Source: Angiostrongylus vasorum | Lineage: Eukaryota; Nematoda; Chromadorea; Rhabditida; Metastrongylidae | DNA length: 64,000 nucleotides | Assembly (NCBI GenBank): GCA_018806985.1 | Contig: JADANN010000075.1 | Span: 1-64,000 of the forward strand | Direction: 5' to 3' | Part shown: positions 1-11,600 of the stretch, one piece after another | Layout of the letters: each line of letters begins with the position of its first letter | Numbering within the stretch: the stretch's first letter is position 1 | The notes under the pieces: model-generated | Seen by the model: the letters and a program-made list of their open reading frames with translations, nothing else | Told to the model about the DNA's origin: nothing | Database searches by the model: none | Made by a program: the position numbers and the translations under genes

Positions 1-121
1 TAGGCCACCGCGAGTCATTGTAAAGGCCAGATGTGCATTCAGTCACCTCCAACGATGCTTAATGAAGTTGAATGCATGGCGCATCCCTCAGGTATTGATC
101 AACGCCGAGAGCTTTATTCTT
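1..121 (+). repeat. SINE-A, 3' part, cut by window edge
   Basis: This matches the last ~120 bp of SINE-A: a CACCTCCAACGATGCTTAATG block, then CGCATCCCTCAG and the tail ATTGATCAACGCCGAGAGC followed by TTTA-rich sequence. The 5' tRNA-like half lies outside the window. Confidence 0.8.
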
Positions 122-289
122 TAACCTTTATCTTCGTCATTTAAATGTTGAGATAACGAAGAAGCCTCTTGAAGACGCTTCCCTCTGTCTGCCATCGCAT
201 GAAAAGGAAGTTAAAAGTCAACACGGAGCGGCTGGTTTAAAATCAGCAGTTATTTCACAACTTGGAACCATGTTACTGTTATGTCTTCT

Positions 290-415
290 CTTTACTTATC
301 AAAGCTCATAAGTTAGTATCCACTCATGAACTTGAGTCTTCCGATCGGTGCTTCCCTTTCCGTTGTCCATGATGGTGGCCTGTTTCTAACATGGTGATGT
401 CTGCGAAACCCTTTG
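290..415 (-). pseudogene. Fragment of a non-LTR reverse-transcriptase C-terminal region
   Basis: On the minus strand a short frame reads FADITMLETGHHHGQRKGK, which resembles the similar segment at 40480-40640 (FADATMFEAERQYGYARAK). Both look like decayed pieces of the same retrotransposon. The rest of 122-1180 shows only short, unconvincing frames. Confidence 0.3.
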
Positions 416-1177
416 TATGATCTTGAAATTGCTGCGGTCTTGACTGTATTCCGGACTTACAAAGCAGATAGTAACGAAAGAATCGATATATCGACTGAAT
501 TCTGCCTATTTAGTATCAGCTCGTGGATTGCGAAACAAATAATTTATAGTAACACTTGTTACTACAAGTGTCTTGTGCACGAAGTTGCCAAAAGTTCTGA
601 GAACAGAAAAATATAAAATCATGAAAGAAAAAAGAAAGGAAAAAAAATGAAAATGAGAATGCGACACTTACGGGTGCCGTTATTTTTCCCAGTACCACCT
701 CTGTCAAAAGGTAAGCATACGAGAAACCTCTCTCTAGTGTATGCACCATGGGCCAGGCCTACAATAAAATGAAATTCAGATTGAGGAAACAACGCAACAG
801 CTGCAAAATTTTATGCAATCGAACGCCATTCTTCGATGTCGTGCCTCCCACAACAAGCGAGCACCAATCTTTAATTTGTCAGATATTCTCCTTTTGTCCT
901 AAAGTGCTGTTTACAATGGGCGGGAAATACTCTGAAATCGTACAGACTAATGAACATGAGAAGGATCACCGCACATAGGGGATCTCCTGCCTTTTGCTTT
1001 CTCACATGGCTATGAGATACCAACCTATGTGGTGATAAGCAGATCAGAAGGACCCCAGTTTGACCTCGAATCTTTTTCCGTATGCCGGGATGGCTTAAAC
1101 CATACGGTGTGCGCTTTCATTTCCATGGAATCCAGGATTGAATTTTTACCACAATATATATACAATGTATTTATATG

Positions 1178-1181
<4 letters not shown>

Positions 1182-1210
<29 letters not shown>
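1182..1210. repeat. (TA)n microsatellite
   Basis: Uninterrupted TA dinucleotides, about 14 units. Likely length-polymorphic. Confidence 0.95.
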
Positions 1211-1213
<3 letters not shown>

Positions 1214-1526
1214 TTTATTTGGTAGATCATCGAAGGTAGACAGTTAGGAGTGGTGACATCAGAAAAAGGCATGCTCTACACCTAGTGATTTAAAAGAAAT
1301 ATTTTTTTCTCGAAAATTCATTGAGCAGTAGTTTGGCTAACAATTAGCTGCTACTTCATTTCAATCACTATGGTCATGGTAGGGAACAGGTGGATGTAAA
1401 AATATTGAAGGAAATTCAAAATAAGCTGCAAAATACTTCTAAATGTCGGCCACAGTGTATTCATATGATGGACCGTAAAACACAAAAAATAGTAGTAAAG
1501 CCACCACTCATATCCACAGAACCTAC

Positions 1527-1912
1527 TTGGATACTTGGATACTTGGGCGGCCCGCGTCACTGGTTGTGCGGACCACGGCGTAATCTCCATTCTTCGGAGT
1601 TTTGCTGGTTTAGCTATTGTGTTTCCTTGGAGTCCCGAAGTCTGCCTAGCCAAAGTCTGTCCTAGGTCGTTACCACCACAGGCAGTCGCAGCCGCTGTGG
1701 ATCAGAGGGAGATTTGCCACAATGCAACTTTGATACCAGGACGGTGGTGGATCCTGGTATTGGCTCACTTCTTGGCTAGGCTTCCTGATGGAAACGCCGA
1801 ACTCCTTCTCAGCTTGGGAGACACTGCTGTGGGATGAGTCGTTTCGCTTTGCATCACAGCCCGACACCACACCTCCTAGCCACAATTAACCGCTAAACCG
1901 TTGGGAGGTTCA
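1527..1912 (+). repeat. Repeat D, near full length
   Basis: A ~380-bp interspersed family beginning near TACTTGGATACTTGGGCGGC, with an internal block ACCAGGACGGTGGTGGATCC and ending near CGTTGGGAGGTT. Similar copies are at 15420, 26475, 36405 and 57268, with a minus-strand piece at 8485. It has no coding frame and no obvious tRNA boxes. It is probably non-autonomous; the class is not recognised. Confidence 0.75.
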
Positions 1913-2446
1913 ACAGAACAACACAGGAAATTCATTTCTAAAATCATGTCATGTTGAAAACCTTAAACCTCCTAGTCATTGCTAATTATTTTTCATTGCA
2001 AAAAAAAAAAACAAGGACTGCAGCTGAGGAAAAAATGCTCGCATCGCGAATGGGTGGAAATGATTGGTATGGGATTATCTCTCAGATTACCATTAACGGA
2101 AAGGATGACTGTACTTGTATTTATAGTGTCCCACTGGCATGAAACCATTTCTCTTTGAAGAAATTTGCTTGCATTGATTATAGAGTAAGCAGTTTGTGGC
2201 TTTTGGCACGAATGCTGTCGGTTGCGATGTTATCGAATCACGTAGGTGGGCTTCGATTCGTGCTTTTGGTAACAACCGGACTTCGAAAGCAGTTTTTTTT
2301 TCCTGTACTAAACAAATGCCAAATAATGTTGAACTACCGACTTTACATATCACCGTAATACAAGAGAAATGGTAAGTTTTTTATCTTTCATAATGTTACT
2401 TTTTTATTTACTGCCTACTGTAACTTTTTCAGAAAAGGGTATTTAT
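1913..2446. other. Unannotated spacer
   Basis: AT-rich single-copy-looking sequence with an A-rich run near 2000. I see no exon with paired splice sites and no recognised repeat. Confidence 0.5.
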
Positions 2447-2545
2447 TATATGAAATGCAACCACAATGATAATGAGACATTTGCAAAACTCGGACCGCAG
2501 CCACCTGCGGTCCGGATCAAAATCGTCATTACCCTTTCCGGGGTC
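2447..2545 (-). repeat. SINE-B copy
   Basis: Antisense copy of the short SINE-B family, recognised from GAAATGCAACCACAATGATAA (opposite strand: the TCTCAGCAT...GTGGTTG tail) and a tRNA-like head ending near 2545. Confidence 0.6.
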
Positions 2546-2563
2546 TATTAATAGCTTAAAAAG

Positions 2564-2802
2564 GATAAAGGATAAAGCTGTCGGCTTTGATCACTCCCCT
2601 GAGGGATGGGCCATGCATTCGACTTCATTAAGCATCGTTTGGAGGTCATTGAATGCATATCTGGCCTTTACAACGACTGCTGTCCTCCCAGACAAGTCTG
2701 CTACCAATTTGCCGACCCCAGAGGAATGGAAGGCTTTGGTGGGCCATGCGCATGGGGATCGATTCCACGTGTGTGCCGCAGTGGCGCTCTCCAACCACTG
2801 CG
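2564..2802 (-). repeat. SINE-A, near full length
   Basis: Antisense SINE-A. Reading in from 2564: the AAGGATAAAG tail, the CATGCATTCGACTTCATTAAG block, the CAGACAAGTCTG block and the tRNA-like head with A-box GGCGCAGT-like and B-box GGATCGATTCC-like sequences. Confidence 0.85.
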
Positions 2803-2959
2803 TCCTATTACTGGCTTAATATTCCTTGTTATTTGGATCTGACACGAGCTTAGTAATAAAAAAAACTCCATTCTCACGCTGTGTCAATACAAATGAAGTG
2901 CTGAATGCGCACGATGCAGTGCACGTCCAAAGTAGATCATATTGGAGGCGGGAATCGAT

Positions 2960-3150
2960 CAACACCCATCCCGTATAAAAGAGCATCGTTCAGTGAAGTT
3001 CCCTATTCAAACGGTCCTTCTTTCGCTCGATTCAGCTACAGCGGACACCCACAACGCCACATCGACCAGCTGTGGACCGTCGACTCGCATCAACCCAGCT
3101 CTTAGGAAGGCGAAGGCGACGAAAGGTTAGCCGAGTAAATGTTTTTTATA
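2960..3150 (+). mobile_element. Penelope-type terminal-repeat fragment
   Basis: Around 3096-3135 the CTTAGGAAGGCGAAGGCGAC...GAAAGGTTAGCC motif matches the right arm of the inverted element at 39415-39715, and the preceding GACTCGCATCAACCCAGC also aligns. It is a solitary, diverged terminal fragment carrying a degraded hammerhead-like core. Confidence 0.5.
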
Positions 3151-3256
3151 CCGCCTCCGTTTATTGACTATTCCTAGGCAAGTCTAATGAAAATTGGTTT
3201 CTAAGATATTAAGTTCTATTATGTAGAAAAATTGGCCCAGAGAAAGGCAAACCAAG

Positions 3257-3352
3257 GGTTCAGTGGTGTAGTGCGTAGCACGTGAGCCCCTCGGAAAGCG
3301 TAATCGCAGGTTCGAATGATCTAGGATCCATGTTTTGCAAATATCTCAGCAT
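3257..3352 (+). repeat. SINE-B copy
   Basis: The tRNA-like head GTGGTGTAGTGCGTAGCACG and the B-box-like AGGTTCGAATGATC are followed by the family tail TTTTGCAAATATCTCAGCAT. The Pol III A and B boxes are about 40 nt apart. Confidence 0.75.
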
Positions 3353-4159
3353 CATACTAGTTGCCTATCTTTAGCAAGCACATTTTCAATGTGTAGAATT
3401 TTTGCAATTCCTTCAGAATATCAATTTTCTGAGTTGGTTGCAAAGTTTTTTCAATCCCACAGTTGTATGTTCTCATATAAGAAGTTATGTTATTGACATT
3501 CATTATAGGTAGGAGGAGCTCTGCAGTAGGATCTAGCTTCACTTCTCATCTCCCTTGGTCCTTGGTCCTTGGTCGGATTTTTCAATATACCTGTTGTGCA
3601 AATTCCTTTCTGCTCAAGAACTACATGTTTTTTCTGAGACGATGTCAAAAAGTTCTTTCAGGCTTAATCAAACTTTCACATGGGAGATGCAGTTTTGAAC
3701 TCACTGCAGGAAGATAGTATTACAGAGGTTTCGAAACTGAAATATACAGTCTGGGAGGATAAGATCGATCTCCGAAGATATCGTACCACAGGACGATTCC
3801 TATGATCACCGGGAACACTCCCATGGTTCTTCACGTAAAGCAAATATCCATTAAAACTATGTGCTATTGATGAAACCGAATGAGACAATTTCGTACTAGA
3901 GTGCAGATCGCCAAATGGAATTTAAGTTCTTTCGAAGTGTTGTCGACAACACTGCGATAAAATATGCTCGTCAATATCCAGAGCACGCCCACCATCTGTA
4001 GAAAAAAAGGCCACGACCACATGAACGAGCGTTCCTCGACAAGCCGATCGGATTCTGCTTCGTCCATCATCTAAACATTTTGTGGATGAGGCTTCAAATA
4101 GTCCACAAAATAAATAACAAGAGTGTAACTGACAAGTTTCTTATAGTTGCTCGGACATC
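3353..4159. other. Unannotated spacer
   Basis: No recognised repeat and no convincing exon. The short frames on both strands overlap one another and lack codon or splice support. Confidence 0.4.
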
Positions 4160-4535
4160 GAGGAAAAGGGGGCCGTTAGTGCTGTGGTAGTTATCCCGAC
4201 CATCACGAACACAGGGGCTCAGTGAGCCTGTCATCCCATCGGGGTAGGAAAATTGGACCAGACTTGTCGGAGAAAATTTCCCTCTCTGCGTTCCAAGTGA
4301 TAACTCTCTTGCCCCGCTGCTTCAGGACTCCAAAGAGAATCTACTCACCCACAATTCGGTTAGAGTAATGACGAAAAGAAAATACCAAACAAGGGCAGAA
4401 CGCACACGCAAAAAGTTGGAAGACCGCGGATAGTGGAAATGAGGAGACGAATCGAATGCAAGAAATGCTGGGACTCGCACAGTAGGTGTGAAAGACAAAT
4501 CTTTTAAAAATAAAATAAAGAAAAACACAACCAAG
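4160..4535 (+). repeat. SINE-C copy
   Basis: Starts with the tRNA-like GTTAGTGCTGTGGTAGTTATC and includes an AAATTGGACCAGACTTGTCGG block shared with SINE-A. It ends with GAATGCAAGAAATGCTGGGA and an A-rich tail. Other copies are at 5330, 37060, 38445, 41590, 59690 and 60010. Confidence 0.65.
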
Positions 4536-4675
4536 ATGGTGCTGAGATATTTGCAAAACTCCAGACAGCAGGTGTCTGCGGTGGGGAACGAACGGTCTAC
4601 TACCCTTGCCGAGGGCTAACGCGATCCACCACCACACCATGTGGGTCCCTTGTTTCGCCCGTCTCTCAGCCATGA
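4536..4675 (-). repeat. SINE-B copy, long-head subtype
   Basis: Antisense SINE-B with the extended 5' head (CTCAGCC...GGGCGAAACAAGGGACCC on the minus strand). It faces the duplicated plus-strand copies at 4806 and 5120, giving an inverted pair. Confidence 0.75.
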
Positions 4676-4716
4676 AGAATTGTAGTGGGCAGCAAATAGA
4701 AAGTGAACATGGTGAT

Positions 4717-4959
4717 TTCAACTACAGCCTCAGCTTAACTGGGTTTAATGCCGATATGGGCTCCCCAGATCAGTCCCGGTGACGGGTGATTGCTGACGGC
4801 AAAAGATCAATAGAACTAGCTGAGAGACAGGCGAAACGAAGGACCCGCATGGTGTGGTGGTGAGCGCGCTACTCCCCGGAAAGGACAATAGCGCGTTCGT
4901 TCCCCACCGCAAACACCTGCGGTCCGGAGTTTTGCAAATATCTCAGCATTCTTGTGGTT
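4717..4959 (+). repeat. Direct duplication, unit 1 (contains SINE-B)
   Basis: This 243-bp segment recurs at 5031-5273 with no difference that I can see, at an offset of 314 bp and with a 71-bp spacer. The 3' ~155 bp is SINE-B (head GTGGTGTGGTGGTGAGCGCG, tail TTTTGCAAATATCTCAGCAT). The 5' ~90 bp is shared flank, so two independent insertions cannot explain it. Confidence 0.9.
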
Positions 4960-5030
4960 GTATTTCGCATAGCAATAACCTGCCATAAAAAGTATAAAAG
5001 GCAGAAAATAAAAAAGCTAAATATTGTGAA

Positions 5031-5273
5031 TTCAACTACAGCCTCAGCTTAACTGGGTTTAATGCCGATATGGGCTCCCCAGATCAGTCCCGGTGACGGG
5101 TGATTGCTGACGGCAAAAGATCAATAGAACTAGCTGAGAGACAGGCGAAACGAAGGACCCGCATGGTGTGGTGGTGAGCGCGCTACTCCCCGGAAAGGAC
5201 AATAGCGCGTTCGTTCCCCACCGCAAACACCTGCGGTCCGGAGTTTTGCAAATATCTCAGCATTCTTGTGGTT
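5031..5273 (+). repeat. Direct duplication, unit 2 (contains SINE-B)
   Basis: Identical to 4717-4959 by eye. The identity marks a very recent duplication or an assembly artefact, whereas other SINE-B pairs in the window differ at many positions. Confidence 0.9.
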
Positions 5274-5329
5274 AAACATTGTGAAGAAAAATAAGTCTAG
5301 CACTAGGATGTGGGAGGTGTGTGCAAGAG

Positions 5330-5735
5330 GGAGGAAGGGCTAACACAGTGATAGTGACGCCGATCATCAAGAGCACGGTGCTGGCTCGATTCTGCCCTAG
5401 CTCACAAAGCCTCTTATTCCTCCGGGGTCGAGAAATTGGTAGCGGACTTGTCCGGGGAAAAAATCACTCTTCATAATCCAATTGGGAACGCTCAGGCCCG
5501 GTTCAGTCTCAGGATTTCAAGGAGAATCGAATCGAGCAGCATTCTACAACATTCAACATGAAAATCCTCAAGCAGAAGCCGAAAGCCGAAATAAGCCACA
5601 CGTAAAAGTTGGGAGACCTTAGTGGATGATGGATACGAGGCAACGAATGGAATGTGAGAAGTCCTGGGATCCGCACTGTAGACGTGAGGACAGTTCATAT
5701 AAAATTCAAAAAAAATTAAAAAAACTCGAGCAGTG
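5330..5735 (+). repeat. SINE-C copy
   Basis: The tRNA-like head contains the B-box-like GGCTCGATTCTGCC near 5388. It is followed by the GGTAGCGGACTTGTCCGGGG block and the AATGTGAGAAGTCCTGGGAT terminus with an A-rich tail. Confidence 0.7.
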
Positions 5736-8484
5736 CTATTTGTCCCAGGTTTAGATAACAAAGAATTGGTCTAAATACGGAAAAAAAATTCTAATAAAAC
5801 AGCTGATCGGGCAATTTTTATTGTGGTTACAATGGAGAGATAATCCTATGGTTACTTTTTTAAAGGTTGATCGCGAAAGATTTGGAAACCAGTTCGTAGG
5901 CGTTCCAGTGAAAAGGGCTCGCATAGATGTTTAGATAGCTGGATGCATAGACATGGCGTCCTAATCACATCACTACTTCCATCTGCTTCGTTGTCATGCA
6001 GAATTCCCTAATATAAACGTGGCACGCTGCGCGTGCGACTGTGGCTAAACAATCTGATGCTTTCTGCCTTCAATAATAGGTCGAAATAAGACTTTGAATG
6101 ATTTTTTTCTGGAGTCCCTAGTCACGCCGTTTTGAGTCTGCATAGATAACGGCTGCAAAAAGACGAAACGACCAGAAGCACCGAGCCCGACACGACCTAG
6201 GGTGAACCTAGCTAAGTGTCTACATAAGTATTTTGAAAGCCAACTTTTATTTAACCCCGGTAACACTAAGCAACAATTTTCTACATGATTGAGCTGACAC
6301 TAGGGTTGGTATGGAAATTTTTCAAGAAGAAGGCGCCAAAACATTAGACGAATAAACGTTCTCGTAGAAACCGCGTGTCATCTAAGTCGTGTAGAGATTT
6401 ATATCTAAGTAGGAATTTTTAAAGCAAAACCCATGCGCATCCCATAGCTAGCCTGCCTGCAAAAATAGCTCATTCCACCCGCGGGAAAGTAGAGTGTAAT
6501 TCTTAAGATTTTCGTTGGGTGAGTAGGAAGTAGTACTTCTTCTTAAGGACCACTGAATAGCAACAGAATCAACTCAAACTTTAACTCTTTTATGTTTGCT
6601 TTTTCATTGGAAAAAATTGGCCAAGATATTCCCGATGATGTTACGGTGGGGTCTGAACGTATAAGATTCTTCCAGAAAGCTCCCTAAAACTACGATTCCG
6701 GCTAAATCTCCAGGTAATTCTCTAAGCACCGTGTTTCAGCGACTTGCCTTAAACTTATTTACATATGTCTACCCTATCAACATCATTATTAACGTGTATC
6801 TAAAACAGAAATTAAAAAAGCAATAAAGGACAATACTTAGGGCAAGACAGTTTAGTAGGAATAGATGTGACAGTAGAAAATTTTACAATGGCATCGTTCG
6901 ACGAGCAGATCCCCTATGCTTCCTCGAGAAAACCAAGCATGTGCAGAAGGCAGGAAGCAGTAGAAGAAAGAAGAAAACGAACAGTAGTAACGTCGTCTAA
7001 TCAATGACATATGGAAGTCATAAAATAGTCACCAGACAACGAGTTAGTACCTCCTACTCTAAAACAACTTACTTTATTATTATTAAGGTCGAACTTAAGC
7101 TGAAATTTCTTGCAATGAGTGAGCATCGCTTCATTTAGTGTACAAGACTGTCTTCGTGTCATCACCTGTAAAAACGTATTTTACATTACTGGTTTTCCTC
7201 TCCCGATTTTACCAGCTCAAAACTAAAATCAGAAACCGCAATTACTTATAATTCATTACTAGATGAACAGAAAACAATTTCGGTAGGTTATAAAATACGA
7301 CCAGAAACAAGGCATACAACAAAGTCGCACGCACACTACAGACGATTTAGGGGCTATAATTGAATCTGAACCAAAGAGCTTTTTATTTAGAAGGAGAGCA
7401 GACATCGTTTTTGGGTTTTTGGATCTTATGCATTACAGCCACTACTTTAACTGTAGTCGATGGGTCGGTAGAGTGTAGGACCAGTCATCTTTGTGTGACC
7501 ACAGGTTTGTTCCCTAGCCAGTTCAGAGAGCACATGTCCCCTTGTCGGGTTTTTTCGCCTTGAATCGTCCAGTGGCCACCCTTCATTGCAAAGAGCAATT
7601 AGTCACTGCTTTTTCCAGTTGCCGGATGAGGAAACAGAAACAAAAATCAGAGTTCAAAAAGTCAACCAACTCAGGAGGTGAACAGGGAAGGAAAGAACGC
7701 TGCACATGGAAGGCATTCACATCAAAAAGTTCATAAACTTTTAAACAAAGGATATGGCATCATAATTTTTTAAAATGTCTGCCTTCTTTTTTCTCAGCAA
7801 AAAATACCGACAATATTATGAACGCAAATCGAACAATTTGAGGATATCGACGCGAGTACATGTTACACTTGAAATTTCGAACACAGTTGAAAAAATAGGA
7901 GAACAAGAAGCTCTAGAACAAGGAGACTTATGAAAGTCATGAAGTAGTTCCCTTTCTTTGCCCAATAACCCAAGTTCTGGGTCAGGTTTCACACATTCCA
8001 GGGTTAGTAGGACTTATATGACACTCTTTTTGTTCACTGCATTCATATTCTTTGTTAATGATATGGCCAATTTTTTGGTTCAATCACTTAAATCTCGTTA
8101 ATTTTGATGTCTCTGAATAGTCAAACGCATCTCTGAGTGAGCATTAAATGGATAATGGTTAGTTACCATAATCTTAGTCGAGGAAGGAACTCGTGATTCC
8201 TTACTTAGGAAGGGGAGGATGTCGATTAAAATAATGATTTATACAATTGGATAAAAGGCGTTTAGAACAGGGAAGCAGAAAAACCGATTTGCTTTCTCGT
8301 AATTCTAACCGATCTAGATTGAGGTAAACAAGTCATTATGAGGCTCGTGTAGAAGAACAGTTGTTAGAGGTGTCGTGTCACATACACAAACGATGTTTGA
8401 TGTCGATCGCTCGCATTCGGCGAACCAAAGCTCTAAAAGACCGGGATTGAACACTATCTTCGGTAGATTCCAAGTTACTGTATA
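5736..8484. other. Long non-repeat stretch, possible undetected exons
   Basis: No transposon is recognised. Two short plus-strand frames look protein-like: 6590-6690 (core EKIGQDIPDDVTVGSERIRF, stop TAA) and 7005-7137 (ATG to TAG, ending KFLAMSEHRFI). I could not pair either with convincing splice sites, so they are noted and not called. Confidence 0.25.
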
Positions 8485-8625
8485 AGACATCTACTTTGGC
8501 CAGGCTGATCTCGGCATTCCAGGGAACCACAATGGCTTAAAAAACAAATCTCCGAAAATGGTTATTATGCTGGGGCCCACACGACAAGTGAGGACGGGCC
8601 GTTCAAGTATCAAGTATCAACTAAC
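8485..8625 (-). repeat. Repeat D fragment
   Basis: Antisense match to the first ~140 bp of family D (ACCACAATGGCTTAAAAAAC and the GTGAGGACGGGCCGTTCAAG block). It is the only minus-strand copy of D seen in the window. Confidence 0.7.
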
Positions 8626-8972
8626 TAAAGACCCACACAACTATTCAACAATGTTAAAATTCGAGAGTACAAAAGAATTAGCAAGCTAATCGATTGTCCT
8701 AGTAAACAATAAACGATCTCTAAAAAGAAAACATTGGTGCGAGCGTTAGGGAATAACTCATCACGGAACATTTCTTGAAAGTTGCTTTGCTTTTAGTCTT
8801 GAGTAGCTGCTAAGTATGAAACCAAATTCTATGTTCGCATCCTAGAATGAAGTGAAATCCAGTATGACGTAATTCCTTTGAAATTCTCATGGAGTCGCCG
8901 TCATTTGACATTTGTCTATTTGCAGCTGAACGTTTCAAAGACTTACTCTCAAATATTCAATTTCGTATTCAG

Positions 8973-9130
8973 TCTCACCCAATGACGAAATAGAATGCAT
9001 TCGATTATTCGACGATGGCAGAATTCTGCTCTACGAATCCGCTGTGACCGACCATGTACAGCTTCGTGATGGGGCTGGAGTACGCGATGGATGTACGATA
9101 ACAATGACTGGCATGTGCCCGTGTTGGAGT
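8973..9130 (+). CDS. Candidate internal exon, unknown protein
   Basis: A 158-bp open segment lies between an acceptor TTTCGTATTCAG and a donor GTGAGG (phase 1 in, phase 0 out). It encodes about 52 residues, including EIECIRLFDDGRILLYESAV and VQLRDGAGVRDGCTITMTG, which read like a compact folded domain. Minus-strand frames are also open here but look less protein-like. A phase-0 open segment after ATTTAG at 9418 (MTKETDKLKRMAENQ) could be a following exon. I do not recognise the family. Confidence 0.3.
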
Positions 9131-9740
9131 GTGAGGCGTATGCAAAACAACTAAACAGCATGGAAGAAGCTTTCTTTTCGTGAAGAGAAATGTGTAAAAG
9201 GTGCATTGCTGTGATGGCTGTGCGCATCGGATTGCAGCTGCTTTTTCGAACGTTTGAACGCAGCTGCAAAACTCTTTCCACAATGCTCTTCACTTTTTCC
9301 TAGGCATTTTAGAGCTTCTTGGAAGCTTTACACTCTTAAAAAATGGCTATTACGTTAGGAGCCTCGAAGAGACATAGTATTCTCACAGATCATCAGGTAA
9401 TTCTCAGTGATTTAGTGGTCGATAGACGATATGACAAAAGAAACCGATAAACTGAAACGAATGGCGGAGAACCAAAAACGCTTTGCTTCAAAAACTATTT
9501 CATTAACTTTTACGAACAGATTATGCTTACAACATTCACTAGGAGTCATAATGATCAACAGCACTAGGCAGAGGAGAGACGTGAAGAGTAACGCTGAGAT
9601 GCTGGGAAACTAGGATACATCATCAGTCGAAAAATGAAGTGTAAACAAGAAAGGTGACAGGTGTGCAAGAAAGCAAGCCAGAAAGAAGCGACAGAATAAC
9701 GGAAAATTTTCAGCGTAAGCGTAAATTTTTCAAAGGCCTC
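9131..9740. other. Spacer with one short open frame
   Basis: Contains the 9431-9613 plus frame (lysine-rich start, 60 codons) that may or may not be an exon. No repeat is recognised until SINE-B at 9741. Confidence 0.3.
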
Positions 9741-9845
9741 ATTGCTGTAGTGGGTTACACGTGAGTCCCCGAAAAGGGTAGTCCAGGATTCGTATCTGGC
9801 CTGGTCTAAACGTTTTGCAAATGTCTCAGCATCGTTGTGGTTTTT
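9741..9845 (+). repeat. SINE-B copy
   Basis: The head TAGTGGGTTACACGTGAGTC is followed by a diverged B box and the tail TTTTGCAAATGTCTCAGCAT. Confidence 0.7.
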
Positions 9846-10311
9846 TTTATTCTTTTTAGATGGTCAGAGAATATTCATCTTGAGTTATTTGGTAATGATA
9901 AGCGACGTCAATGACGAATAATGGCTGGGTTTGATCTAGCGCCCGGGGTAAGTGAGCACTATATCACTTCGTGGTCGCGAAAAACGCAGAATTAAAACAT
10001 TGTTATGCTAAATCAAATGACTGGATAAGTCAGATATACTTTCAACCTTTTCTACAATTCCTAATGAATTCGAGTGCACAGCGCATTCATAAGAGGCTCA
10101 GTAAGGCTTAGTGCGCCCACTTATCCGCGCACGTCTACAAAAGAATGATTGGCGGCCCCAAACGGAATAGAATCGTGTGTTGTGCCATTTTGTCTAACAG
10201 TCACGATTTCCCGCTACATTTGTTGGAAATCTTGCAGTAGGGAAAAACATGTCTCTAGTTATCACAGTACCAAAAAAGCACTCCCACACTTAAGGCTTAG
10301 GACTGTTAAAA

Positions 10312-10425
10312 ATTCAACAACGATATTGAGATATTGGCAAGACCTGGACCTCGGGCAAGATCGAACCACAATTACCCTTTTCGGGGCTCGCGTACCACAC
10401 GCTGCACCATTAAGGCTTTGCATTG
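10312..10425 (-). repeat. SINE-B copy
   Basis: Antisense copy. GATATTGAGATATTGGCAAG is the diverged tail, and GATCGAACCACAATTACCC corresponds to the B-box region. Confidence 0.6.
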
Positions 10426-11600
10426 CATTTCTCTGAATTAGTTTTTTACTTAACGCTGCCACCAGCAATCCTGTTAACAGGTGATTCTTCCGCTTTAGAC
10501 CCTTCCAGAAAGCTGAAGCGACCACGTGCTTCCAGCCTTTATTTCAACGTCCACTAAGACAAAGTTCGGCTGGCTACTTTGGTTTGAGTATATCTGTGGT
10601 GCACGAAAGTGTAGTCGTATGAGAAAAAAAGCGGACGCGTCATACGAAAAGAGATTTTGTTTTTTTTTCAAATTCACTTATAACGACTTCACATACTGCA
10701 GCTCAGCAATGCTACCACACTATTCTTCTCTGTGCATTCATCATCTACGAAATTCTTCAAATTTTTTCAAGTGATTTGGTCTACTACTTCAGGATTTTGC
10801 CTTCTTCGTGAATGTCACTAAATGGCTGGACGAATGATTTGAACAGTTCTTTCAGGAATCCTTGGATAACTCTACTATTACCGGAGTTAAAATTATAGAT
10901 AATCCGTGGACCTAGAATTCTATAAATCGATGAAGGGAAAAATGTAGAACTTATTTGTTGTAGGGAGGAGGTTGCTATACCAGCAACGTTTTAATATAAT
11001 CGGATATAAAACAGTGGAAAAACAGTAATGCATTGGCTCTTCTTCCTAACTCTAGTCATAGAAAATTGCGCGTATTTGGATTAATAAAAGTGACTAAGTG
11101 TGATGAAGCTAGTGGGAACACCCAGACCGACGAAAAACATTTTTTTATTCTTCTGGAAACTGGATTTGGTTGCTCGTTGATGGATGGCACAGAAGTTCGT
11201 GAATGATGATAATGAACGCTGTGGTCTCTTGAATGAGTGATAAACATGTGTTCCGCAAGTTCAGCGCTATCTCTGCCTGATATGAATGGATGAGACTGCA
11301 CATTTCAATGAGGATCGCAATAACGTAAGGCTTATGATGCTTATGACTCATATCGTAAAACAAAGAAGAAAATCTATGATACTGAATGCTATGTTTGATT
11401 CAAATTTCGACAAAACTCTCGAAAATTTGCTACTAATGTGGATAAGGACATCGAAAGGCGCATGTTTACGTGCAATAATACAGATCTGCGGAAACGTAAG
11501 CTTCGAATAGGTGCTCTAAGGCTAAATTCCTATGATTTAATTATGACACCGTTTTAAAAATAATTAAGAAGCTGAGATAACCATGAAGTCTTCGAACACT
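10426..11600. other. Ambiguous open region next to the Penelope element
   Basis: At 11056-11495 several overlapping frames are open on both strands. A plus frame 11286-11495 ends at a GTAAGC donor (phase 0, core FDKTLENLLLMWIRT). A minus frame 11145-11363 contains LNLRNTCLSLIQETTAF. They cannot both be coding and I cannot choose between them. Nothing is recognised elsewhere in this span. Confidence 0.25.

Noticed and set aside
2466..2819. 117-codon plus-strand frame and neighbours
   Set aside because: Translation of antisense SINE-B and SINE-A copies; similar frames occur at each SINE-A.
4341..4721. 126-codon minus-strand frame
   Set aside because: Crosses SINE-C and SINE-B in antisense; no protein motif.
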